Part shown: positions 40,260 to 52,000 of the stretch, in pieces
How the letters are laid out: every line of letters begins with the position of its first letter
Position numbering within the stretch: position 1 is the stretch's first letter
Assembly (NCBI GenBank): GCA_963930775.1
Contig: OZ005703.1
Span: 7,254,001 to 7,318,000, forward strand
Direction: 5' to 3'
Length of the DNA stretch: 64,000 bases
DNA from: Cliona cf. orientalis
Lineage: Eukaryota > Porifera > Demospongiae > Clionaida > Clionaidae
Translations under genes and position numbers: made by a program
Notes under the pieces: generated by a model
Database searches by the model: none
Told to the model about the DNA's origin: nothing
Seen by the model: the letters and a program-made list of their open reading frames with translations, nothing else

Positions 40260-43200
40260 TCAGTTCTGCCGACAATTGATAATAATACTGTAGCAGTATA
40301 CATAATCATCCCTACAGCCAACAGCTAAACAGTTGTCAAAGATCACAGGAGATGAAAATACATCCCACGGTAAAGATAGCTTCCTGAGCTCTAGACCACC
40401 GTCTGGATTCAATATGTGGATGCAGCCGGATGTAGTTGAAGCGAATAGCACAGGCTTCTGACAAGTCCCTTGCTCAGTTTGGAATCGGATTTCAGACACA
40501 CATGGAATGGAATAGATTTCAGAGTCAAATTCTTCAGATTTCCATTCCAGCTTGAAATTTTCATTCCAGCAGTAGACACATCTATCGTGAGAGCCACAGT
40601 ATATTCTAGTCCCCGAGTCGCTGTCTTGGGTCACACAACAGGATGAGAACACAGCCCCATCAGTGCTCAGTGTAGCAACCTGTATACATCACAATGACAA
40701 TATTATCAGAAATGAAATCTAAAGAGCAGTGCTGTGGTAAGCATCAAGGGATGCTTGAGGTTTATACAAGTGCTTTTTTATGAGTGGCACACTGCGCCAC
40801 TCTACCCACTCTTAAGTGACTTCCTTGAATATTAGGAGACATGCATACGTGGAAACTGTGACATTATTCTACTGGTAGTAGACTCACATGTTGCCCATTA
40901 CTTGCTATGACGTAAACCCCTCCATCTACACACCCAATCACAATACAGTCACTGCTCGGGAGGAGGGCAGGGCTTGAGAACACTGGCTTTGGACATTTGT
41001 ATGTCCACAGCATGCCTCCAGAATCCTAAACATAATAATAATATTGTGTGAACTGCTACAAAAGGCGAGTGCCCTTTCGTCACATAATAATGATAATATT
41101 ATTATTGTGATGAACTAGCTAGATGTACCAAGTTTAGTGCAGCAATAATTCCTTGCAGAGTAGCACAATAGAGCAGTCGTCTATCACTGTCCACACACGG
41201 TGAAGAGAAGCATGACCCACCTCCAGGATAGACACAATGAACAACCTCCTTTGCCTACAAGAAAAATTGAAAATAATAAATAATTATTTATCTTCCATAA
41301 CTATTCTCAAATCTGGCCTAGCTAGGGAGAAGGGTAGCTCTATGATACATGTACTAATGAAAATATCACTAACATAAATGTCGAGAGCATAGATATGGTG
41401 ATCGTGAGAGCCAACCCAGACTAAGCCAGTGATAGGATCGATGCATGGAGAGCTCTTGATCGGCTCCGATGATCCTCCAGGCTTGGTGCACCAGTGTGTG
41501 GCACCGGAGTCACTCGCGAGGGAGTACACACAACCATCATAGCATCCTGGATGGATGGAGGTATAATCTTGAACAGTGGTGTCGCTAGGGGGGTGCATGT
41601 GGGTTCATTTGCACCCAATCCATGCACCTGTGCACCCATCCTATGCATGACATTGTGTAGTTTTGTTGTTTACCTACTATAGCCTGTCATAGTATGCATG
41701 TTTCACTACACTGTCACAGCCAGTAATGTAATATGTCAGTATCACATAGACTGTCTACATGGAATAGTACCTAGTTAGGTTAGTACATGCACAACTATTA
41801 ATATACTTCCGGGCCAGTTTTATGTATCCACCTGTGCATGCAGTTACTTTCGATAACTCAAGTTGCACCCAGTTAAACAACTAGCTAGAGACGCCACTGG
41901 TCTCGAAGCATTAGGATGAGAGCCAGATGACTGGATATATACAATGTCATACAAAATCCTATCCCCACCCCCTATCAGTGACACAACTATTAATGGAGAT
42001 TTAGTGATTTAGCATTATAGTAAAATTCAACTTGCAAAGTACATGTACATGCATACATAAAGGTCCCAAGACGAGGCTACATGATATGACATTGTACATG
42101 TACGTAATGTTAACCATAAATTTAATAATAATTTTATTGTCAGACTCACCAACAATCACAAACAGTCCACACACAGAGAGGCAAGCAGAAGACTCAATCC
42201 TGTCAGTGAGCTGAGTCTCCCACAAAACTCTTCCTGTCCTGAAGCATATGGCGAAAAATCTACCAGAGTGTGATCCAATGTAGACTATCTCAGGAGGATC
42301 ACGGAAATCATCCTGGATCAGTAGTGGTGAAGCGTCAACACACTTTCCAGTATCCACTCTCCATTTTTGGACTAGTTCAAAGGCTGGCAGAATTATTAGC
42401 TGGTTAGGGGAAGGCACTGAGTCTGTTGAATGGTGTAAGATTTTGTGTTGCTGCCTGTAAATTATTGAAATGCAAGTTATGGTGACCCACGTGAAATTGT
42501 AAGTCACAATAAATGTTTACTTATATAGCTATGCATGAAACATTGCACTATTATAATATTATATCACACATGTATAGCCCCTCATATATGTACATGTAAG
42601 TATTCACCTGCCATTAATAAAGGTCTGCCCTCTCCTAAACGATCTTATTTCTCTATAGCCAAAGGAATCCATTTCTGGTTCCATCTTGAGTAGCTTCTTT
42701 GGAACCAATTCATCACTGAGTCCATGTGCTCTCTTTTGAGCACTACGCCTGCTGCCGTCCATGCTAGGCTCATCACAGACAACGACACTGCATACATAAT
42801 CTGCAATTCGTACCAGTGGCTTTTCAAGAAGATACTCAACCAATTTAGTCATATCGAATGTTTTATCGGATGATGGATTAATAAACTGCTTTAGTTCGTC
42901 TTCCACATGATTGGCCAATCTCACCACATCAAATGACGAAACACCAAGTTCCAGGATGTTCTGATGGTCAGACCACACCCCCAGCCCGAGGACCCGCTGT
43001 GCACAGGATTGGAGGAGGACCCCTGCACTTTCAACTGTTAACGATATCTGATCTATTTCTGGTGGAGATTCTCTCTGGCTGAGTGAGTCACAGAACTGGT
43101 ATAGCTCTCTCGTGTCTACCTTTCCTAGAAATTAGGTTTCACAAGATAATGTTCATACAAAGATAGAACTATTGCAAGGCTTACCGTGTTCATTAATTGG

Positions 43201-45956
43201 CAGCTGTGTCAGAATCTCGATCTGATCTGGGATACAATAGTTGGGGAGCACCTCCTTCATCTTAGCAAAGAGAAATGATTTATTCGCCTCCACTTCACTT
43301 TTAGTCGATGTCGACTCCACTAGGACTAAAAATGCCACTAGTCGATAATCGGATCTTGATAGATTATGGTGAGAGAGAGAAAGCACTCTACACAATGCTA
43401 CAATCTCTAGTCCTTCAATCGTCTGAAAATGAAGGAAATTGATGTAATATGTAGCTTATAGTGCTGTCAATTTCAGCTATATTTATGTGCATCGCAAATT
43501 TCCACTCTATCTAATGCATGTGTCCACAGTAGCAAAAGAGTAGCACTGTACATGTACCTGCTGAATATGGTCGAGATTTATCCGATGTCCGAGTCTCTTT
43601 ATTTGCCTGTCACAGCGCCCATCATAGAACAACTTTCCATTCTGATCGATGTGTCCCAGATCTCCTGAAGGCCTCATCACGGATGGTGTGAGTTCACTCT
43701 CGTCGCCAACAAGACAAGATCGGTACAACCCTCCTAGACAAATAAATAATATTAATGCAGCTGCTGGAAGTGTATCATTGTGCATAAATGGTCCATACTG
43801 GAGGATACTCTGTATACTAATAGAATTGGTCATAGAAAGACATTAAATACATCTACTACTTGTTATAGTACTATAAAATTACTATTTGACTCACCAATCC
43901 AAATGAATCCATTCCCTCTTTCAACTGGTGTTCCATCTTCATCTCTGAGCTCGATGCAAGTACCAAGGAGAGGACCGCCGAGGGGAACACCTGTAGGAGA
44001 ATTGGCGCAACCACCACTGGCCAGATCTTCATCTGTCACCCGGTAGCATGCAGCCCAACTTGAGACCTCAGTGATGCCATAGATATTAAAGATAGCCGTT
44101 TTATTCTAAAAAGAATCAGATTACTAAAGTAGACAATCATCAAGATTTTGGTACTTGCTCGTATCCTTAATTCATTGGTACTCAAAGAGTCAAATCATGT
44201 TAACGAATACTAACCAATGCTATGCTAATATGAGTACGGTATAAACATGTACCTCTGGTGATTTCCACTGTGCAAGAGTGCTCAATGAAGGACATGCTTC
44301 CCCTCCGAGTGCCAGCACTCTGACACACGACTCTGGCCCCAGAAGTCGACTTGTGATCACAGTTTCTGGCAGTTGCCACAAAAGAGCTGGTGTGACTTGC
44401 AGCACAGTCACAAACTGCCGCTGAAATAGAACTCGAGAGAGGGAGAGTGGCGACCGCTTGACTTTGGTGGGCACTATGAGCAGACAGGCTCCTGATGACA
44501 ATGCAAGAAATATCTGCAGTTTTTTAAATAAAAACACCAGTATTAATATCATAGTATTCCAGATAAGTGCCTACTATTAAGTGACCATGCACCACACTTC
44601 ATTCCAAGATTGCAAATTATGTTTACTGGGACACTATGGCAATGCTATACATGTACGTGTATAGTTGGTGAATTTACCTCTATAACTGAGGGATCAAAGG
44701 TCAATGGGGCAGCATTGAACACCACATCGTCGGGGGACATTGCAAATCTCCCCCTCAAATCCACAACGTTGGGGACCACACAACAGTGGGGGGCTCTTAC
44801 TGGCTTCGGCTGGCCTGTGGTACCAGTAGTATGCAACAGATAGGCTATTGAACCAGAATGCAGTGACTCAGAGGGAAATGGATGTGAACTATAGTTTGAT
44901 GGTGAATTTAAATTGATCAAATTAGAGGTATCAAACTTCTCTTTAGCAGCAGAATCTGATGAATAAATAGGAGAATTTAAAAGTGAGGTAGTTGAATTGT
45001 CCGAGTTGGTCATATCCAAGCTTTTTGGCTTTTCTCTGGTGATTGGTGAGTCTGTGTATTCACTTCGGCAAAGCCAACATTTAGTGTTTATTTCACAATG
45101 ATAGTGCTCAAGTGCAGCGTGAAATTCGTCTAAAACATGGCCCATAGCAAAGTCTTGAGTCACATGACTGTCATGTGACTGAATCTGATGCCGCCATTGG
45201 ATATAGCAAATAACCAATCCTTGCTGAAGTAGTCTGCCGTCAAATCTGATGCGACATTTTAAAGCCTGTAAATTGCACTTGGAGAGAAAATCCTGTAATG
45301 AAAATAAATATTAAAATTAATGTGTGTCCATACATTGTATGTTTAATAATAATAGCCTCATCCTCTCTATAATATATTTATTCTGCGAGTAAGAATTTGA
45401 AAAGCTGGGAGGGACTGAGGACAAGGCTATAATATAACGTGTACATGTATTGGTGATCAGATACCCATCCATGTTTGATTTGCAATACTAGTAAATAAAT
45501 ACATGTGGATATTAAAATTTGGCACAGCCCTGTATAATGGTGCTATACGATGCTTACACTGAAAAGAGAGAACTCAATGAGAACAATACGAACTCCGCAC
45601 TCCTGCATGGTTGACCATCTACTGGCAACTGGTCGACTCAGATCCAGTGGCATGTAGGGAGCTGGGAGGCTCATCACACCAAGCAGGGCACACACAACTT
45701 CAGGACAACTCCTACCATATATCGCAACTGGAGAACGAGATGGCTGCCAATCTATGATATCTGAGTCGCTCAACCGTGAGTCTGTCATAGACTGGGTGCT
45801 GCTGAATGATCTTAGCGTTGTGCATACGGCATCAGCTCGTTCAAAGAGGCAGGAATAGGTGAGGAATCTAAAAGCAGAGGGTTCGTCGGGGCTGTTCCAG
45901 CACACTGCTGTTCTCAGATGGTGTCTACAGCAGCAGATGCAGTCAAGAAGGGACAT
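40260..45956 (-). CDS. AASDH: AASDH / acyl-CoA synthetase family member 4 (beta-alanine-activating enzyme)
   Basis: Twelve exons (45956-45558, 45292-44678, 44513-44253, 44105-43895, 43733-43558, 43422-43185, 43124-42608, 42454-42150, 41546-41374, 41254-41129, 41025-40888, 40679-40260) join to 1192 residues. The N-terminal half is an NRPS-type adenylation domain: P-loop 'LLHTTGTTGQPKPV', 'IYGITEVSSWA', 'GRCDRQIKRLGHRINL' and the A10-type 'PINEHGK'. A carrier domain follows with the pantetheine-site region 'LELGVSSFDVVRLANHVE'; the usual G-G-x-S reads G-V-S-S. The C-terminal half has PQQ/quinoprotein-like beta-propeller repeats ('VYIGSHSGRFFAICFRTGRVLWE', shown here as separate blades with G-S-H-D and 'VDGGVYVIAS'). 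This domain order is characteristic of animal AASDH. The family activates an amino acid, proposed to be beta-alanine, on a carrier domain. The gene starts head to head with FCHo. Confidence 0.92.
45352..45430. mobile_element. Foldback element in AASDH intron 1
   Basis: ATAGCCTCATCCTC faces GAGGACAAGGCTAT across about 50 bp of AT-rich DNA. It is related to the other AGCCTCGTCC foldbacks in the window. Confidence 0.55.
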
Positions 45957-46370
45957 GATTGATCACCTAACTGACTGGTATGGTAGTGATCGTCACTTTG
46001 TGTGTGGGTGTGGCTAAGGAAGCCCTAAAATTTCACGTGACATAACGCCCCGCCCCCTCATCCTAACAGATCTAGATTCGTCTGGTGAAGAAGCCGACTG
46101 CTGTCGTTGAATAGAGCGCAAAGCTCCGGCGTAGCTTAAGGTCGGGACTATTAAAATTCACACTGATAGTGGACGAGGTAAGTGATCAGATCTGTCAAGC
46201 CATTTCTCCCGTAATATTATAAAACGTCCCGGTCGATCCGTGAACTTGTCCTTGTGTGGTAGTCTGTGTATATGGCAAGGGCTGAACTGTTGACAGTGGG
46301 TGATCTGCCTTTGGGAGTACTGTAGGTGCAGGGAGACAATAATATGTTACACATTGATGTATATCCGTGG

Positions 46371-46388
46371 GAGAGAGAGGGAGAGAGG

Positions 46389-46431
<43 letters not shown>
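46371..46431. repeat. (GA)n microsatellite
   Basis: GAGAGAGG and GAGA repeats of about 60 bp in the AASDH-FCHo spacer. Confidence 0.9.
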
Positions 46432-46432
<1 letters not shown>

Positions 46433-47232
46433 TTGACTTAGACTCAGAGCCACCTTCATCTGATCATGAAATCATAAGACAAAATTTCATCATATTTCAT
46501 ACAATAATATTCTTAGAAAAACTGAAACCGTATACCAGTATGATACATGTATCTCATCACGAGACCGCACAAATCTATATTATGTTCATCCATAGATTAT
46601 GGGAATATTGTATAATCTTATGATTCATCCCATCCTATGTTATGTTTAGTACTCGTTAGCGACCACTAGTGTGCTAACGTGTGACGCTCTCGATTGAGCA
46701 TTTAGGGTCGACAGCCCTTGCACTCAGTCACTTGATGTGTTTACACAGTTGTGTTCTTTGTTTAGCCATTGAAGCGTGCACCCAAGCTCTCGCGCGCAGT
46801 TGACAACTTTACATGAGATAAATGAGGTTCTACAATGTACATGTATTTCTATAACTTGTACATGTTATAGTATATACATGTACATAACGTGTTACTCTCA
46901 ACTAGACATTTACTTTCATATAGAATATTTGCACCCCCTGCACTTGAGCATGTAGTTTATGTGATTGAAAAGAAGAGTCTTTGAAACCAAGGGCGTATGT
47001 ATATTTTGTGCTTGTTGAAACTTGTAGTTTCAAGTGTTGTCTTTGCCGTACATGAATGTTTTAGTTTAGAAGCATGTTTTTTGTGATGTCTATTCAAGTG
47101 TAAGATAGCCCAAAATTTTGTAATGTGTATGGAGAATAAGTACATGTGGGCAATATTCTTAATCCATATCCATAATATTAAATACAGTACCTTATAATTA
47201 CATGTACATGTATATACGCCTACAGTATACTA

Positions 47233-47419
47233 TACAGTGGAACCCTCTATTCTGGACACCCTCGGGACAGCTTCAAGTGTCCTGATTAAAGGAGGTGTCC
47301 TCATTTCAGGGGTAGTTTTGTACACTTCTCTGTATTATAGCTGGGACCGTGTGCGTGGTGTCCTGGTTCAAGGAGATGTCTTCATTTCAGCGGTGTCCTT
47401 ATAGAGGGGTTCCACTGTA
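47233..47419. mobile_element. 187-bp MITE with TACAGTGGAACC termini
   Basis: The left end TACAGTGGAACCCTCTAT faces the right end ATAGAGGGGTTCCACTGTA (about 18 bp, one mismatch). TA at both ends suggests TA target sites as in Tc1/mariner-type elements. Internal GTGTCC repeats are present; no open frame is seen. Confidence 0.85.
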
Positions 47420-47576
47420 ATCAAGGGCTTATAGACTGCCTGCGCTATAAGGTAACAGTGCCTTAATTATATATAGTTACTGTACACTCGTAGGTTTTCC
47501 ACTCAGTGTGCTGCACGTGCTTACATGTAAGTGATTTCAGTAGACTCTGACCTCAAACACTTGCAGTCCTGTCACC

Positions 47577-48676
47577 ATGACAACGGCCAAGTTTGAAGAC
47601 AATTTCTGGGTGAGTTGGCATTGTATTATGGTACATGTGGCGTTTAGTATCCAATGACATTTGGCATACACTTTTCCTCTCGTGATACATGTACATGGAG
47701 GATGTACATGTATTTGTTTGTTAATTCTCACCTACATGTATGATCAATAATAGTAATTATTGTCATATAAACGATGCGATCATCCTAGCTTCGTTCCCAG
47801 ACCCTCTATCCGAGCTTTTCTCTGTTGTACGCAGAAAAGCCCTCCCCCCTCCCCGCTTAGTACTTGTTTGTGTGTGTGCAATATTATTGAAAACCTGGTA
47901 GAGAGAGCGCCTAAGGGACACGCAAGGTTAGCAAGAAATTTTATTCTGTGCAACGGGAAAGAGGGAGGGCCTGGGGAAGCCCTGCATGGCTGGTATGTAG
48001 TCAGAAGCTGGTTGCTGAGAGTGAATTCATACATGTGTAGGAGGCGATCTACTACACAACTGATTGGAATGTTGCCTATTTCCACAAACTGAGCCCATAC
48101 TGTTTAATCTAGACCACCACTTCTAGCCACTAAAAATTCATTGAATCTGATTTGATATCATGATTTCACTTACTGTGTATGCCACGATACGAGGCCCATC
48201 AGTTTCTACCCATAAATATAGTCCACAGTTTCCTTGTCTGGATTTCAAACGGTCTGGGATGATGCATGAATCTTTTCAATTCTCCAGTTCACGTAACACT
48301 ACATGCAGTCATTACTTGGAAACCATAAATCCATTTTACATGTAGTACTGCTGGTATAATATATGTATGGGGGTACATATAAACAATTTCGTATAATCCT
48401 GATATTGTAGAAATGTACAGTCTTTACGGTACATAATAGTACATAATATATACTTGGCATACAGTTACATGTACATGTACATGGCTATTGTAGTTTCAGT
48501 GTTCAATCCTGCACACATATTTGATGTAATGTTACAAGTTTGTGTTCCATTCATACTAATATCACAGGGTGAAGGAAATCGCGGTTTTGATATTCTCCTT
48601 CACAACTTCAAAACTCAGACCACGGCCAGCAAAGAACTAGCTGAGTACATCAAAGAAAGGTAGTAAAAACTCTCTA

Positions 48677-48708
<32 letters not shown>

Positions 48709-48975
48709 CCTCTCCCTCTCCCTCTCTCCCACTAGTGCTCGAGTTACTCTTTCTTCTCTCTCTAGGGCCCTGGTTGAGGATGGCTACGTCAAAAGTCTCT
48801 CAAAGTTGCACAAAGTAGTTGCTGGTGTACCAGAGGTCCACTTTGGGTAAGAATTTGTGGTGTCACTATGTATAGATTACGATACTCTTATAATTGTGGC
48901 CATTTGAATAAGATTCTCTCTCCATCCCTCTCTCTCTTTCTCTCTCTCTCCATCTCTCTCTCTGTCTCTCTCTCT

Positions 48976-49026
<51 letters not shown>

Positions 49027-52000
49027 TCCCTCTCTCTCTCTCTCTCTCCATCTCTCTCTCTGTCTCTCTCTCTCTCCCTCTCTCTCTTTCTCTCTCTCTC
49101 CATCTCTCTCTGTCTCTCTCTCTCCCTCTCTCTCTCTCAGTGCCTTTGTTCCGATGTGGAAGTTGGTCAAGGACACGAGTGAACAACTGTCGTCCATCCA
49201 CGCTCAGTTTTTCAAAATGCTCACCGAAGTCTCTCGAGAAATAACAGAGTATAATATTGCCCAGAAGGAGAAACAAAAAACTTCGGTAAAAATATAATAT
49301 ATACTCATGCCAAAATTTACTGTGAAACTATAAACTCTCTCTCTCAGTTTTGGTAGTTTTGTGCAAAAAAGATTAATATATATTATTATTATCTCTTACA
49401 TACATGTACATGTAGATGTACATGCATGTACATGTACACTTCACCCTCACACTCCTCACACACACACACACACTGTAGATGAGAGGAGAGATAGAAAATG
49501 CCAACGATTCTCTGATCACATTCAACACACTGGTTGGTCAGGTGCACAGGACAAAGAAGCAGTACCAGCAAGGAGTGGAGCACGTAGCCAAGGCCCAGGA
49601 GAAGCTCAGCAAGGCCTTAGCTGACCCCACCATCCATGCCAAGACTAAACAGCATGTGAGTGAGGGCTCTCTCTCCCCCCTCTCCTCTCTCTCTCTTTCT
49701 CCCTCTCTCTCTCTTATAATTCATTATTCCTTCTTCAGCTTGAGAGCAAGGTTAAACAGGCCCAAACTTGGATGGAAACAATGAGTAAGTACATGTACAT
49801 GTATATTTATATAGCACAATCTCCATTTTGAAATCACATATTATACTGTTTCTGTTGACTACCACTCTATTAGAAGTGTAACTAGATCTCTCTTTGTTTA
49901 GTAACTCCATAACTGCTTAAACTTTATATAATGATTCAAACGCACCCAGAAAGAATTTGTAGGACACTTCTATACGCACACTAAGTTGCTTATTCCAGCA
50001 GTGTACATAATAATATGTGTATCACAAACTTCCTCCACACCTTCGGTAAACATTTTTACTATCTATGCAGAAGCCGACCACCAGGCTGCGGTTCGTCGTC
50101 AGTGTGAGCAGCTGATGGAGTTCCAGGGTAAGATGAAGGAGGCCTGTGCCAAGTTTGAGTCTCTCGAGGAGGAGCACCTAGCGCAGATGTCAACCTTTAT
50201 GCTCAAGCTCGCACGGGTAATAATAGTCTGATCGTGTGTAAACAGTCTCAGTAATTGATTCTCTCTCTCTTTCTCTTTCCTTTCTCTCTCCTTCCCTCCC
50301 TCTCTCTCCCTCTCTGTTTCTTTCTTGCCCACAGAGTCAAAACTCGACCCTTGTTAACATAGAGCAGCACTATGCCGCCTTCAACTCTCACCTCGATGAC
50401 CTTTCTGTCGAGAAACTCCTCCTCGAGTTTGTCCAGGCCAAAGGAACTGGAACGGAAAAACCTAGTGAGCCACAATAGACCAATAGCCTCACGAAAAAGG
50501 GCCCACGGGCAGTACATCATTACATGTACATTAGCCTCAAACAGTGGGGTGGGCCAACATTCGCTAAAGAAGAAAAGAATTTGTGTATAGTGATACTGTT
50601 TAAAATTATCTTCTTGTTCTCAGCTCCATACAAGTTTCGTCTGATTGATATTGACGTTCCTCCCATATCTCTGAGCACCTCCAGCGAAGACGTTCGATCC
50701 GTCTCCCCCTCCCATGCACCAGGAGCAAAGAATACCTGTGAGTGTATCATGATCAGTAGACAAAAATAACTTCCCTTACTGCATGTACTTGATCGATCGC
50801 ATGCAGTATGATTTCGGCCCATGGATGGCCATTATAGGCAGATCTACATGTACATCGAATATTAAATTTTGAATGCGCCTTTTTAGCTCGTGGTGAGAAG
50901 GGTATTAAGAGTCGATTTAAGAAGAAGAAGCAGAAGACAGTGGCTAACGGCCCAATTGAAGAACATCCACAACAGCCAGAGGTAGGTACATACATGTACG
51001 TGTACGCACTTATAGGTTGACCCCCCCCCCCAACCCAATAATTTCAATCCTTGCACAGTAGCGGCCCCTCTTCGTATGACCATGTTTGTATACATGCATG
51101 TACATGTACAACGTGTATGTGTACATGTACATGTACATGTACATGTACATGTATGTGTTTATGTAGGATTGCCTGAGCAGGCACTGGGATAACTTTTCCT
51201 AGGATTAGGCACTCGAGCAATTGTGACTTGCTGTGTTTGTTTAACTTCCTTGGAACAGAAGCCAGACTATACAGGATGCATATGCATGATACATGGACAT
51301 GCATATTATTATGATACTTACATGTATATGTACATGTATTCAGCTTCTCTCTCTCTCCCTCCCTCTCTCTCCCCCTCCCTCCTTCCCTGTTAGAATGCTC
51401 CAGAGGTGGATGAGGAGGGTTACAGCATCCGACCGGCTGACGCAGCCTCCATCAGCCAGTTTCCCGACCAACCTTCATCCTCCAAGAATAACTTGGACTC
51501 AGACAGTGACTTCGATGATGACGGTAGGGGTGTGTGTGTATATGTATGAAGTGTAAGAGAAGTCGAATTATACATGTGAACACATCAAGTAAAAACTGGG
51601 GCCTAGGAATGTGAAATGGCCTGAATAGCATAAAAATGCAATAAAAACCATAATTATGATCCCCTCTATAAAAATCTGAAAATTTATGTGAATTTTGTAA
51701 ATTCTCTGAATCACACTTGTACCTATTCCCACCTTTGGGGGTGAAATTGGCCAAGTGTACCAAAGGCCCAATTTTTCCTTGATACATTCACACTGTAAAT
51801 GTTTTATTTTCGTAGAACCTGAGTCTCGTATAAAGACGATCAAGATCAAGGACACTGCTGAACACCCTCAGGCTACGGTGGACGACATCAAGGCCTCTGT
51901 GATGAGCCTGAGGCTGGGAGCAACAAGCCCGGGCATCAAGAAAGCAACAAGCACACACTCACTCAATGGTACAAGTAATTTGCATAATGCACATATAGTA

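Larger units (their letters stand above)
45957..47576. promoter_or_regulatory. Bidirectional promoter region between AASDH and FCHo
   Basis: The two genes start head to head about 1.6 kb apart, so both promoters should lie here. The part next to AASDH (about 46000-46250) is relatively GC/CpG-rich. A GA microsatellite lies at about 46371-46431 and a MITE at 47233-47419. Further FCHo 5'UTR exons may exist but cannot be seen. No TATA box or motif is claimed. Confidence 0.5.

Noticed and set aside
48866-49276. Several long overlapping frames near 49 kb on both strands
   Set aside because: They translate the CT repeat in an FCHo intron; the real exons are defined by splice sites and homology.
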